The notes beneath the pieces are model-generated. The model was not told the DNA's origin and did not search any database. It was given only the letters and a program-made list of their open reading frames with translations. A program made the translations under genes and the position numbers. From assembly GCA_963970005.1 (NCBI GenBank), contig CAXAMN010021773.1, positions 314,453 through 378,452 on the forward strand: a stretch of 64,000 nt of DNA, written 5' to 3'. How positions within the stretch are numbered: the first letter of the stretch is position 1; each line of letters opens with the position of its first letter. This document shows positions 1 through 12,530 of the stretch, one piece after another. This stretch comes from Durusdinium trenchii (taxonomy: Eukaryota > Sar > Dinophyceae > Suessiales > Symbiodiniaceae).

Positions 1-2336
1 TTCGGGCGAAAACAGATCGATGCCCGACCCGAATGGCAACGCATCTTGATTGAAATTTCGGAGCTGAACCCGGCAAAGACGAAGGGTCGAGCGTCGAGCT
101 GCCATTGGATAGGCTCCAGAAGTGCACCCATCTCCCAATCACCGAATCCCCTAATGGCCCTACTGGTCAAGCCAAGACATTTTCAGATAGGTTGAAAACA
201 AACATACACAAGTTACACAAGGGCTGCGTGGACTCATCGCCATGCATGACGTCCAACAAACTGAGTCTTGCCAGGAGGATCTTCGATGTCAGTGGCACAT
301 CGAGTCTTACATGGTCAGGTCGTTGGATAGCGGGTTGAGCGGCCCAGATGGGGCCTCCAAACAGCGGGTTGAGACGAAGAGAAGCCAAAGGTGGTGTTCA
401 ATTGATGAATTGGTGTTCTGTTGAACGCGGGCATTACTTGGGACATGTTCTTCATGCAAAATATCAAAGTGGACTCCAGATTCCCTGAGCCAGAAATCAG
501 AACAAAGAGATAAAGAGACAAGCATAAGATAGCATAAGAGAGGAACAAACTGTAGGCTATAGGGACTTTATGGGAGAACGCTTCTTCCTCACTTGGTGGT
601 TTCAACCCAAACGTCAGAACAAAAAGCAGGTAAATACACATTTGGCAGCTTCAGCCCCCCCGCCATCACCATCATCACCTAAAACATCCTAAAGCCCTAC
701 CCTCAAAACCCAACGAACACGGACCTCACACTCGGATGTAAAGTCTCCCTGTTGATCTTGCTGCTTGGGGGGTAGTAAAAAGGTTTGCTTCGAAACACCT
801 CCCACCGTCAAGACATCTTCTTCAGCTCGTCATCTTTGCATTCGGTGCCATCGTCTGCGTCGGGTGTTTGGAACCGAAGCCAAACGGTTTTTGGATGCTT
901 TCGTGAAGCAAGTAACAACCCATATAGGAAACTAGGAAACCGGTGAACACCGGGTATGAATGGTGAAAGGCGGATCATGTGCGTCATGTCGTGCAGCTTG
1001 CTCAGTTTTTGACTCCTGACTTGCTTTCTGATGCCGATTCATTTGATTGTTACGAAGGCGGACGATTGTCTTCACCTCCTGCGACCTGTCATTCCGTAAA
1101 TAATCATATGTTGCATGAGAACAGTGAACAGTGTCTTCGCTTAGTTTGGCCCCACGTAACTGCTTAATTGTATACTGATAGAAAATGCAACATATGGTGT
1201 AGAATTGCATTTAATATGGTTCAATGTTAAAATATGTGATATCTTGTACTATGATATAAGTATATTTTTAATGTTGATATATAGTGTATAGTTTTTTCCT
1301 ATTGTTATTATTTATTATACAATGTCAAGGTGTCACATCATGTCACATGGTCACCACTGACAAGGCTTACGCCTAATTACGCCCACTGGTTTGAGCCATT
1401 CGAGAGAACGTCCAGCCCTCCAATCCACTTTGATCCAACAGCGAAGCAAGAGCAGAACCAAAACGCAGTTTGTCAACCTTGCAAATGACATCAAATGAAT
1501 ATACAAGATCTAGATTCTAATCTCTTGTCCGGGACTCCTTCTAGGTTTCGTTGAGGTTTTGGAACGAAGTCACTCGCCCGGAGTCGGCCAAAACAATCGA
1601 AAAAAGGAGTCCCGAGTGGAGGCTTCGTTTTTGGGTTCCTGGCTTCAAATGCCTTAAAAGCTTCGTTTGCCCTCTGCAAATTCTCACTCCCTATGACCTT
1701 TTTATGTAAATGCATGTATATAAGTGCTGAGCGTCCAACACATGAATGCCATCACTTGGGCACACCTTGCCCTGGTCTCTCTCTCCCAAACTCTCCTCTG
1801 CAATTGAAAAAAGAAACAGCGCAGCCATTCCCCTCAGCCAGAGTTGTTCTGCGCAAAAGGGGGTCCGCGAAAATTATACTTCATGGATCTTCATGGATGA
1901 TTTCGTGGCGCGGGAGGGTGGGTTTAGGGCGGTGCAGCGCCTCTCCCCGACCAGCACACAAAAAAACGATGCTTTTATGTTGGTCTATTGTTGCTGTTGT
2001 TGTTGCTGACTCTCCATGCACCATGGTACAGCTTCACGTGGCTTCAATATGCTTCAATCAGGATGTTCTTCGGGGCCGGGTGTGGGCTGGAAGTTCCAAC
2101 CCCCGAGCACATTGTTTATCGCTTCTAACATGCTGCTTTGAACGCCATGTTCTCCGTGTCAAAGTAAAAGCGGGGCTCAGTGTCGAGCGTGGGAGGGAGG
2201 AAGTGTGTTTTGGGGGCATGGCTTCCTATACTGCACCCCGCGGCATCAACACTTTGTCCCACCCAATGCCCCTGAAGCAAGTTTCAAGTTGGTGTGCAGA
2301 AAGCAGCTTCCAATTCTTGCGAGTTCAAAAAACTAG

Positions 2337-2360
2337 CATCATCATCATCATCATCATCAT
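2337..2360. repeat. (CAT)8 microsatellite
   Basis: Eight uninterrupted CAT units. The poly-Asp and poly-Ser/Ile runs in the overlapping open frames come only from this repeat. Confidence 0.95.
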
Positions 2361-3501
2361 GTTGGGCTGCAGTAACAAAAGTCACCCCTTTGGACCCGGT
2401 TGACGGGCCCAAACGGCCACTTGAGCGTTTTAACTTTAGCTCACTGCTTTGGACATGCACGTGCAAGCAAGTGGCAACATGTGGCAACAACATCTGCAGC
2501 TTCGCTGCCGAAAGCCTGAAGAAGTGCGGAACCCACCCAAGTCGATCTCTCAAAGTGAGAGAAGCCGCTAAATGTCATACTCAACAACGTGACTCTATTG
2601 TGACTCTCATTGGTAGCGAAAGAAAAGGAACAAATAACGTACTACAGCATTACAATTCTCCATGAAAAAAGGTGCTCAAATCCACTGAAAAACAGAGTCA
2701 GGGTCGGGGTTCCCAAAACTGAAAGGACCACATCAAAAAGCATCAAAGTCATATGGGAGCGCCATGGTGTGTCCCCGTAAGACACCAGGGTTTCTGTCCT
2801 CTGCGGTTTGAGCATTGAGCCGTGGCCATTCAACTCCCCCAATGAGCACTCAGAAAGCCAATGCTTTCTTGTTTCTTGTTCCTTCTGTCGTGCCATAAAG
2901 CAACAAAGATTACATCGTCCTCGTCGTCGCCCCTTTTTCTGCGCCAATGATCAGTCCGGCTTAGCACTGAGAAAGGCAATTCAAGTCGCTGAATGCACAT
3001 GTGGCCCTTCTGGAAACACTAGTCACAAATGTCACAAATAGCTACTAGCTGAACAAACCCACAACCGCTAAAAGGTGTTTCCCTTCCTCACCATGTCCAC
3101 GAACGCACCCACCAAACTCTTGCTCCAGAAACGCGCGCCAAGCAGCCCTTGCATGAACCGTCTGCGGATCCTCCGCGGAATCGAAAGCGATTTGGGCCAA
3201 TCCTTTGAACATCTTCGATCCGAATCCGGCGACTCAATTGTCGAGACGAATCGAGCCGAATCGTGTAGGTGCATGTAGAAAGGTTGTTCAATTCAAATGG
3301 GCGGGTCTATTAATCAAGAGTCATTAGGGTCCATATGGGAGAGAAAAACGCATCAGCGAGTCACGTTTTATAGAGGGGTATCGGGAGAATCCTTGCTCGC
3401 AAACAGCTTTGAGATCGGTGAAAGACTTCTGTGATCACTCAGGGCCACTTGCAACGGCTGAAACGCTTGAACCAGACCCCTTCGGAACTGGGTCGAAATA
3501 G

Positions 3502-3600
3502 CCCAATCTGGGAGTTCCTTAAACATCATATGTAGCATAGGCTTGGAGTTCCTTGGATGCGTTGGTCAAAGGCAGACCGCAAGCAACTATGATCCCCTTC
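3502..3600 (+). repeat. Dispersed repeat family 1, copy 1
   Basis: About 100 bp, beginning CCCAATCT and containing GGAGTTCCTTAAACAT, then CATAGGCTTGGAGTTCCTT and a conserved end CTATGATCCCCTTC. A second, slightly longer copy lies 1.5 kb downstream in the same orientation. Confidence 0.8.
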
Positions 3601-4050
3601 TTGCTTTGTCTTCGGGTGAGAAGAAGTGGCAACACTTGGGTGTGGCTAGAATACTCCGGGATCATAGACCACCTTGGCACTGCTTCGGAATTGGCTCAGT
3701 GATGGGCGCACAGAATCTTTACGGCCCACATTTTAGAACACCCAGTGCAGCGTCAACAAGCTGCTGACCGCAAGTGACAACCTGTTGCAACAACTCTGCA
3801 CCATGCGGCACCCTGCAGCACCTCTCATCCGATGCATCAGAAGCACATCAAATGCATCACAAGGCTGCGAGGAGCGACCGGGCGCGCCGAGTCGATCGAG
3901 CCGATCGTGATCGGCCAGTGCATGACGGGCGATCGTGGGGCTATCATGTGCCTCGAGGTATCTCAAATGAGTGGATGAAACGTGGGCCACCCATGTTGGC
4001 CCTTTTGCATTCCCAACGTGCTCGGAAAACAGCAAGGTCGAAAAGCAACT

Positions 4051-4213
4051 GGTTGCGACGGTGATGACTGTGGCCCCAGGTAGTCGCATGCAAACGCGTG
4101 CAGGTATCCTTGCCGAGTGTCTGCAGTTCTGCAAGTCAGCTCGGTTGCATGTCAAGCACAAAAGCATGATGATTCGTGAGGAAAGGTGGAGCTTAGTGAG
4201 CTTGCCTGCCTGA
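4051..4213 (-). repeat. Dispersed repeat family 2, inverted copy
   Basis: The reverse complement of this stretch matches 42308-42455 at roughly three quarters of positions by eye. Shared blocks include CTCAGGCAGGCAAGCTCACT and GTGCTTGACATGC. The start of the same block (GACTCAGGCAGACAAGCTCACAAAG) recurs near 55803. Confidence 0.75.
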
Positions 4214-5011
4214 GTTTGCACACGAATCTAGGTGCTCAATGGTGCTCAGGGACCTTTGGTAGCTGCTGCTGTCTGCCCTCCCGCCAGCTGTCGTAGTAAC
4301 AAAATGGCAGGCGGCCTAATTGCTGGGTCAGCTAGCGGGTCTTTGTACAAGCTCAGCGACTGTGACATTACCAGGTAGAATTTTACAGAGCCTATAGTAT
4401 GCATTCGTACTTCACAGTTCCACGCCTTCTCAGAATTTAATGATCCTTCTAATGCAGGTCCGTGGAAAAAAGCGTTTCTTGTGGCCTCCGTTGCTCAGTG
4501 AAGCACTCATGGAAGGAGAGGAAAGGTGACCGCTTTAGGTGGAAGCGCGGTACGACGACCGTTCCTGCCTGCGATGTTTGGTGGTAGTCTGCTCGTGCAC
4601 CTGCCCAAACCGAGTCAGTTCCCAGTAAAACCGAGCCAGTTCCCAAGCTTAGTACTGTAAGGAAACAAAGGAACAGCATGGCAAGGGAAAGCGCGGTACG
4701 TCGACCGGACCTGTTGCCTCACCCAACTTCATGATCGTACATGGGTGCATGTAGGACATGATCGTACCGGTCCCAGGTATTGGTGGTATTGGATGGTATA
4801 GACGGGTAGACCCGCAAGACTTGGGGGTGGCGCGTGCGGTGTTGTTCTTGCACCTGAGTCACCTCCCCCGACCTCTTTCCACCAACCCTGAGTCACCGCA
4901 GTGATCTTGGAAGACCGTCGCTACACATTGCGGCTGAAGGTTACCGAGCGCGGCGCGGCATTGGGCCAGAACGTCCAAAAGGAAGACAGCAGGGGCCAAC
5001 GGAAGATGTAG

Positions 5012-5118
5012 CCCAATCTTGGAGTTCCTTAAACATAATATGTAGCATAGGCTTGGAGTTCCTTAAGGCCTTGGATGTGTTGGTCAAGGGAAGACAGCAG
5101 GCAGCTATGATCCCCTTC
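5012..5118 (+). repeat. Dispersed repeat family 1, copy 2
   Basis: Same order of blocks as copy 1 with scattered substitutions and a few inserted bases. It ends just upstream of the CHR-family exons. Confidence 0.8.
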
Positions 5119-5323
5119 TGGCTTGGTCTTTGAACACCAATGTTAACACCATTCAAGTGAGCATGTCGAAGATGAGATGAGTTGTCAAGCATTTCCCGAT
5201 AGCAACCCGCGCCCAGCCTGCCGTTTTCTTCAGATTGATGTGGCCATGCGCGTGTGCTTTCTCCACGCAATGCGTGGTTTGAAGGTTTGCCCGCCAATGC
5301 AGGTTTCTCACAGCCCCACTCAG

Positions 5324-5539
5324 GTCGTGGTGATCCTCATTTTCATCGCCACATTCGTGCTCCCCTCCCTCCTGGACGAAGCCCAGTGGGTGCGCCTCTC
5401 TTGGTTCTGCGCCTTTTGGCGCACGGGCACCGTAATTTGGGGCGGCGGTCAAGTGGTGCTACCTCTGCTGGAGAATGAGGTGGTGCCCACTGGTTGGGTG
5501 GATCAATCAGTCTTCTTCAGTGGCTTGGCTCTAGCGCAG
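5324..5539 (+). CDS. CHR-family (chromate transporter) exon, start of C-terminal half
   Basis: Encodes a hydrophobic segment (VVVILIFIATFVLPSLL) followed by the second-half signature of CHR/ChrA transporters: a GTVIWGGGQVVLPLL motif, a Gly-Trp pair and FSGLALAQ. Family members are membrane anion transporters with two homologous halves. The C-terminal half carries the GGGxVVLP block and then PGP. The 5' end is set at an AG after CCCCACTC, but this could be wrong. The 3' end is CAG followed by GC, a non-canonical donor, and the next exon continues in phase 0. No first half is visible upstream, so the gene is either a fragment or has exons I cannot see. Confidence 0.75.
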
Positions 5540-5814
5540 GCGAGGAGGTTTTTGACTGATCTGCTGATCGTTGCTGGTGATCTGCTGGCTGCTGGGTGTC
5601 TTGGACCGTGGAATGGAAAACGTTAAGATGACATGAATCTCGGAAGAAGCGCAGAAACTCCTGCGACGGTTCTTCGACCAGAACTTCCATTCAAGAATGC
5701 CCATGGCTTGCACCATCTTGCGCCAATGCATGTTGTTTCAGATATATTTTTTGCATCTCAGTAATTATATATGCTGACTTCTCACCTCCAGCTGGCCATG
5801 CGCTAACAGCGCAG

Positions 5815-5977
5815 GCGATGCCTGGTCCTCTCTTTAACTTTGCTGCCTTCCTTGGAGCCGCGGCGGGCTACAAGGCCTATGCGACCATCGGCGAGGGGAT
5901 CCTGGGCGCCGCGCTCTGTTGGTTGGGACTGTTTGGGCCGGGCGTGATGCTGATCTTTGGCATTTTGCCCTGGTGGG
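5815..5977 (+). CDS. CHR-family exon, PGP motif and membrane segments
   Basis: Continues the frame of the previous exon so that ...LALAQ joins AMPGPLFNFAAFLG, the conserved core of the second CHR half. Two hydrophobic stretches follow, ending in FGILPWW. The acceptor is GCGCAG and the exon starts GCGATG. The exon ends TGGTGGG before GCCACT, a GC donor. The 11-bp word AGCGCAGGCGA is present at both ends of the upstream intron (5533-5543 and 5808-5818). Confidence 0.8.
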
Positions 5978-6769
5978 GCCACTCGGATCTTGGGTCAAGC
6001 AGTCGAATTGAGTGGAAGTGGGAGGCTGGGAGGTGAGGCTGGGAGAAGATCAATTATATGGTTGTGGTTTGGGGAGACTGATGAGTTTTTGCGATCGTTT
6101 GGCATTCAATTCAAGCGGGGACTTCTAGGGAAGAGGAACGCCTCCAATTATAATCACATATGCAACAATGTTATCCAACAAGCTTCCCCAACAAGCTACA
6201 ATATGTTATCCTCTTCCACCTCAGTCAGTCGCTTTGTCCCGCGTCAGTCGCTCCCACACACAACTGGTGTCTCATGGCTTGGGGTGAGTTTCAGTAGTGT
6301 CAATAGCGAAAGAAGTCCATGGCATGTTTGATGACACCATATGCACACCATTGATCATATCATTCTTTCATACTATGTTGTATTTGATGACGGCGGGGGT
6401 GTGCAACCTTGTGTTTGACGGGCTTCTTCTCGAACTGGTGGCTCATTGGAGTCATCCAACTTTTTCCTTCCAATGGAGAGTCATTCTCGATACTTTGGCA
6501 GTCTGGTGCCTTTGTCCTCCCAAATTCCATGGCCCAAACAAAATCAGCTTGTTTCAATGGCCCACCTGCCCATTGCGCTGGTGACCCAAAAATAGACGTT
6601 GAAAGACAACACGTGAATGCCCTGGTGAAAGGAAAGGAAGTTCTCCAAATCAGGTCCTCATCCAGACTCCTCTTTTCATCGTCTTTGACTCCTCAGGGGA
6701 GTCATACTATATGCCTTGGCTCGGCTTGGCTCGGCTTGGCTCCGCTCGCCTCACCGCGGAACTACCAAG

Positions 6770-6870
6770 GCCAGTTCCGCGCCAACGCCACCTACAAGCG
6801 AGCGCTGCCCGGCCTCAACGCCGCTGCGGTGGGTCTCCTGTGTGCGGCCCTGGTGCAGATGGGCGCGGCG
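6770..6870 (+). CDS. CHR-family exon, GLNAAAVGLL motif
   Basis: After an AAG acceptor the frame reads QFRANATYKRALPGLNAAAV and then GLLCAALVQMG. This is the conserved GxNAAxVG block that follows the PWWG turn in CHR proteins. Joining 5977 to 6770 gives PWWGQFRAN in frame. The donor is probably the GTGCGG at 6871. The last membrane segments expected in this family were not found downstream. Confidence 0.75.
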
Positions 6871-7024
6871 GTGCGGGAGAAGAATACGAAGCCCTTGGGA
6901 CCGAGCCTGGGACAGGAAGAACTCGAAGTTCTGAGGTTCTGAGGAGGAAGACTTGCAGGATGAAATCTATGGAATCTATGGATCAGCTTTGGATCACGGG
7001 CCAACTAGTCAAAGAGCTTTAATA

Positions 7025-10000
7025 TCATCCTATGGATAATTCTTTCACCCTATATCATGCATTCACACGGGCCACCTGCCAGAGCTGTTCCCCTCCAGGT
7101 GTGCCTAACAGGTCAGGGCGATTGGTTCGCTCGTTGGGGGTCGTTGAGGATCGTTGAGGTGTGTTCCAACCGGTTCGTCGGTGGTCTTCCCGCCGTGACG
7201 AACGGGAGATGAATCAGAGCTGGAGCTGAAAAGTGATCGTGGCAAGGTCTCCGTGGTCGACTGATCCACAGGAGGTGGTCGATAGATTTCAACCGGATGC
7301 TTGAGCTGTTCACATGTGTTCTCCCCCCGACATCTACAATTACAATCAATTAAAACTACAACGTTTTATAGCTTAGACGGTTTCATTTGTTTGATGGTGA
7401 AGTCTTATGTCATGTTCTCGTCTCGTTCCAACTGTTTGCTGAATTCACTCAGGATCCCCCGAGAAGCATCCACCTGCATTGGCTTGATGGTGACCTGCTG
7501 CATTGGCTTCGTTCGTTATCGGCTGGGAGAGAGGAACAACGACACAATGGACATGGCACAAGCGGTGTTTGGAAGTCACTCAGGTACTAAAGCCCGGAAG
7601 TAACATCATGGAATCATGAAAGAAGGATAGTAATTAACAGTGTTAATCTTGTTATCACGTCTTTTCTGTTGGAGCTTTTGAAGTGCCCTTGAGAATCTCA
7701 AGAAGTCTTCAGGCTCATGAAAAGTGAGAGGTTCAGGGCACAGTTTTTGAACCCATTATTGTGGCAGGATGGGCTTACCCTGGCATGTCCAAGATATTCA
7801 TGGATTCTGCTACTGCCGCGCCGGGTTCTGTTTACCGTTTAGCTCGTTTTACAACATGTTCAGAACACTCATAATATTGATTTTGGCATGTGTTCAATCA
7901 ATAATTCAAGAAGGTCAACAAGAGACAGCGGACAAATACGGAGACAGACTATATTTATGCCAAAGGTTTTGTGCTACGACTGCGCGAATCCTCAGGCATT
8001 CTGGGGAGTGCACTGGCTGAAGTTCAAGGAGATGCCAATCTTAACGCAGGCGAGTCAGCATTAGATCGAAACCTGCTCGCCTGCGTCCAACGCTATGTCC
8101 AAGCCCAGTGGATCCCAGGCAACCACGAGTCGTAAGGAACCAGGGGCGCCGTTCCGTTCAGTCTATATGGTTTTTCGATGTTTTTTTGTCTTTGAAACCA
8201 CGGATTACCAGCGCCATGGTAACTGGATCCCCTGGGAACTCCGCATGTCCTTCGTCCAAAGGTCTCACGTGCAGGGCACCATGGTGGCCCACCCCGCTCG
8301 CAGGTGCAAGCACCTCTGGTGGTGGTGGCCAGTGGCATTTTTGGTCTTTTGGCCGGCGTGTTGGAGATGCGCTGAGGACACAGCACTGGTAGAACGTCTG
8401 GGCGGAGGGGCCAGTGTTGTTTTTCTGGAAAAAGGAGGTTTGAATATAAGGCTTCTGGATGGATGTATATAACAATATACAACTATAACAATAACTACTA
8501 TATATATATATAATATACCAAATCTCAGAGTCTCAGAGGGTAGTTCAACCCTCCAAAGCCTCCAAAATCTGCCCTGCAACTCGGTATTTGCATCTTCCTG
8601 AATCGTCCACAGAAAACATGGGTATATAACGGTATATACGGGTCCCAGCACCTTCCAGGTCTCCGACATGGAGGGTCGTTGGGAAGGGCAGCGTCCGTGA
8701 CCCGGTCACCGGAGTCCTAGGGGTCGGGTCCTGCTCGGTCGGTCCAGGATCGCACTGAGTGGCTCCGGTGGCGGTTTCTGCGTGGCGGTTCGTGGGTTCT
8801 CTTGCGATGGCCCCAGAGGTGCAAGGGGCCCACGACGCTTCCCCGGCTTGATTGTAGATGTATCGAATTGATTTGTAATATTCAAGTTCAAGTTCAATTG
8901 CCTAACATGCAGGGAAGCCAAATGAAATCAAAGGAAAGCACGTCAAAACATACACATAAAATATCAGGATTGTCCGATTTTCCCACAAGTATGGTTGGTT
9001 TGGGGAGGTGAGTTGCCAATGCATGATACTGTGCAAATTTGGTCGTTGAAGCCGACCAAAATTGCTGGCGGGCCATGCCTTTTTTTTCGAGCTGCAAACT
9101 GCATGCTCCAGAGACCCTGTGGACGCAAGAACTTGAAAGAGCTTCCTGCGAAGTAACTAGTTTGTGTAGTACTTCCAGATGTTTACTAGATTAGGTATAG
9201 ACCCTCAAGGCTCCTCGAAGAGGAAACGTCAACTTAAGTGGTAGAATTCCCGCAAATACCTTGTGGCTTTTCTCGGCTTCACGCAATGGACCAAGTCTTG
9301 CTGAACATGCACCTCCAGAGATGGGAAGTGCCATCTCATCTCCGCTCCGACTGCCACTCCCACGCGGACACACCATGCAGTGATGAAGCAGTGGAAAGAA
9401 CTACCGTCCATAGGCCTATGAACAACCGCCAAATACGGGCCTTCCTTCATTCCCATCGTCGTGTCGACGAGGAGCGGGCAAAACACCCGGTGGGAGATCG
9501 GAGACGGTCGATGGATGTCCGGTGGTCGGGGGGAATGACGCTCGGCCACAAGGGAGCTCGGTGTGGAGAGTCTCTCAGATGCTGGCATTTGGGGTCAACC
9601 TTTCCTGGAATCCTATAGCTTTTCCCTGGTCCTAAAGGCTGCCCCCAGAGAGAGAGAGAGAGAGACAGAGAGACTGACAAGCCTCACACGCTTCCGCTTG
9701 GAAGTTCACCAACGTACCTCAAAGATCGCAAATTGAGTGGTGGGACGAATTGCCCGGATGTCCTTTGTTGTGGGGGTTGTAGATGTCCCTCTTTTAGCAG
9801 CACAGCTTTGTTCATGGCACCCAAGCGACCTCAGAGTTGGTGTAAAGCGACTTGCCGCATCCACGTGCTGACTGGCCCATACAAGTGACTAGCCCAGACT
9901 ACAAACAACATGCCAAGCCTTGAGTGGTAACCTTGTTATCCTTTTTGGAATGGAGATCTAAAAAGGACGTGCTGCTAAGCCACTGAAGGTTATACAGTGT

Positions 10001-10760
10001 TATACCCTTAGCAACGTTAGACATGTGGTAAGTGCACTGGGTTGGTTGATTTGACAAATTACGAGAAACTCTGGTTTTCACCGTCGGGCCAATTCTGGCA
10101 CACCCGGTGCGCCCACCAGCTTCTGCCCAATTGAAGTTCATCCAAGCGAAGGAACATGATTAACATGATGCAACTGCCACGACCTGGCCTACAAAACGTG
10201 CAAATAAAACCGCCAAACACCATCTGAAAAAGACTCTTCAAACTTCAGACAGTCCAAATTCTTAACATGCCGGGCGCTGCCAGAGCCTTCGGAGCCGGGA
10301 CCTCCACGCGGAGCCTGCAGACCGCGCGGATGCCTCAGAGCCTCCGGATTTCAGTGTTGTGGAGGTTGATTGGATGCGATCGAACTGGAGTGAAAGATGA
10401 GAGTCGTCCCCAAAAAAACACATGAATTACGATTAAGATCGATTAATTAAGATACATTATTAAGTTAAGCTATTGTTTTTTGTTGTTTTTTGGGGCGGAC
10501 CACCCCCGAAATGTTTCTCCGTCCATTGAGCTTAACTGTTCGGATGATGTCTTCGGTGGCGGCCCGATAGCGACAGGTGGAGCGGGGATGGAGTCGATCC
10601 GAGTGGCTCAAGGCAACACATGTCCGAGCATCGACGGATAGAACAGGCATCGAACTGACGCGAGACCGTGAGAGTCTCTCTCTCTCTCTCTAACATCATA
10701 TAGACATCGATATAATAAGCAGACGTTCTTCTTCTACCGAAGCCCATTTCCTTGGCAGCT
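7025..10760. other. Intergenic, no gene recognised
   Basis: Open frames here are short and overlapping, with no known motif. There is a TA run near 8501-8512, a (GA)n microsatellite near 9650-9671 and a (TC)n run near 10677-10692. Nothing else could be supported. Confidence 0.5.
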
Positions 10761-10761
10761 C

Positions 10762-10779
10762 GTCTCTTTTTTTCTCCAG
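10762..10779 (+). promoter_or_regulatory. Candidate trans-splice acceptor before the ankyrin gene
   Basis: A strong polypyrimidine tract (GTCTCTTTTTTTCTCCAG) ends in AG 24 nt before the ATG at 10804. Dinoflagellate mRNAs receive a spliced leader at such a site just upstream of the start codon. This supports both the start choice and the reading of this gene as nuclear. Confidence 0.5.
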
Positions 10780-10803
10780 GCCAAACGGTCCCCGTCCCAA
10801 GCC

Positions 10804-12268
10804 ATGCTGCGCCGGTGTGCAGCTAAGGGCGGGACGCCCCTGGCAGAACATGCAAGAGACCTCAGCATGAGACCAGAGGAAGAGTCACCAGGTGACATGC
10901 GTTTCCCCATGTATACCGTGCCTGTAGAGGCATTACAGAAGATGACTAAGATTGAGCCACATGAAGTGCTACAGGAAGGAGGTGTACTAGTGGAATACGA
11001 GAAGAACTTGGGCAAAGCTGCGTTTGTTTCACACCAATGGATTGGAAGCAGTCATCCAGATCCAGAATTCAAACAGATGCGCGTTCTTCAGCAGGCTTTG
11101 GAGCAGGCGATGTTGATGCGATCCATACCTGTAGACATCACAACGGAGGCCGCCATGGGTGGTAAGCCAATGTCTACATCCCAACTTTGGTCGGCGCCTT
11201 TGTTCATTTGGTATGACTACTTCTCCATTCCGCAACTGGACATCAATGCTTCTGGCCAAAAGTCCACCCAAAGGGACGCCATAGCAACAATCCCCACTTA
11301 TGTAGGCCAGTGTGATTTCTTTTTTGCACTGGTTCCCTTTGTTGAGAAGCCATGTCAAACTGGTGTTGTATCATGTTGTATCACTCTCCACTTGGTCTCG
11401 CCGTGGCTGGTGCCGAATGGAAAGGATATGCCGTCAGCTTTCCAAAAGTGAGGCCTGTGTCACAGTGTTCAGTGGCACAAACTTAGAATTGAGAAGAACA
11501 GCGGCAATGGCTCAGGAGGCTGTGGGTGAAGGAGATTTCACTGTAGAACACGATCGCCTGCTACTAGCTCCAGTTTTGATGCGAGCCATCAGACGCAAGT
11601 TGCTAAACTTGTTGAGGTCCCAAGATATTCTTGGTTACCGTGCATTGCTGAATTTGCAGTCCGTCCACTTGCGAGGTCTTGATGTCGAAGGCTTTTGCAC
11701 GCCAGTGCCCGGATTTGAAACAGAATTGGATTTAAATCATTTAGATTCCAGTTCCATCCAGGTAGAGCATTTCTTCTACCAAAATGGCTTCACGTCACTG
11801 AATGACACGGATAGTCGCGGATGGTTTCCTATCCACTACGCAGCCGTGGGAGGCGACTTGTTGGTGATCAACGGCTTGTTGACAATGAGGGCAGATATGA
11901 ACTGCAGAACTAAGAAGGATCATCCTGCATTGGGCTTTCCGCCTTGGATCAGCCCATTGAGCATTTGCGCCTTCTACAAGCACAACGATGCCATAGGACT
12001 ACTGCTGTCAGCACGCGCAAGAGTGGAGACCGGTCTGATGGCGCCTCCTTTGATGATAGCAGGGCATGCCAACAATCCAGAGGCTATTCGGCTGTTCATC
12101 CATGCTGGCGTTGATCCAGAGAAACGAAACATGTTCGGCTTCTCACCTTTTGAGGCTGCGTGTAATGAAGGCTCCTTGGAGGCCATGAAGGAGTTTTTGA
12201 AAGCAAAGCCCACCATGAAGGTGCCATCTTCTGCGTTGCATCTTGCTATGACTGAAAAAGGTGGTAAT
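10804..12268 (+). CDS. Ankyrin-repeat protein with N-terminal TIR/HET-like domain, 5' part
   Basis: The first frame (10804 to about 11390) holds a compact domain: AAFVSHQWIG, IWYDYFSIPQ, an AIATIPTYVGQ block and a hydrophobic DFFFALVPF strand. The second frame (from about 11390) continues it with TWSRRGWCRMERICRQLS, then at least four ankyrin repeats, for example GWFPIHYAAVGGDLLVINGL and GFSPFEAACNEGSLEAM. Ankyrin repeats bind protein partners. The N-terminal block looks like the TIR/HET type of signalling domain, but that is an inference. The frame changes by one base near 11385-11395, either a sequencing indel or a real lesion. The last repeat is cut after SALHLAMTEK and resumes at 31820, so a very long intron follows. 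The product is probably cytosolic. Confidence 0.75.
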
Positions 12269-12389
12269 GTAGTCCCTTGATTTATAACCCCCCCCCCCTC
12301 AACAACCAAGGCCTCCAAAATAATGTATATGAAAATCAATCAGTTGATAATTAAATAAGGAATCCTTAGCTAGCTACCTCTGGAGCTAC

Positions 12390-12530
12390 TCTGGCAATAT
12401 TAAATTAAAAGGAAATAAGAATTCCTAACTTTGAAGACCTCTGGCAATATTAAATTAAAAGGAAATAAGAATTCCTAACTTTGAAGACCTCTGGCAATAT
12501 TAAATTAAAAGGACATCTCAAATTTCTTAA
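12390..12530. repeat. 50-bp tandem repeat in the ankyrin intron
   Basis: Units beginning TCTGGCAATATTAAATTAAA start at 12390, 12440 and 12490. The first two are identical over 50 bp and the third is truncated. Confidence 0.9.

Larger units (their letters stand above)
1..5200. other. Gene-poor, repeat-bearing DNA
   Basis: I see no convincing coding exon in this stretch. Open frames are short, overlap on both strands and show no recognisable motif. AT-rich patches (for example 1200-1320) alternate with mixed sequence. It holds a CAT microsatellite and members of dispersed repeat families, listed separately. An N-terminal half for the CHR-family exons that start near 5324 would be expected here on the + strand, but I could not find one. 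Confidence 0.6.

Noticed and set aside
1693..2403. 236-codon open frame with poly-Ile
   Set aside because: Runs through a CAT microsatellite, has no recognisable domain and overlaps other frames of similar length.
6711..7022. Alternative frames over the third CHR-family exon
   Set aside because: Only the frame with GLNAAAVGLL matches the family and joins the previous exon in phase.
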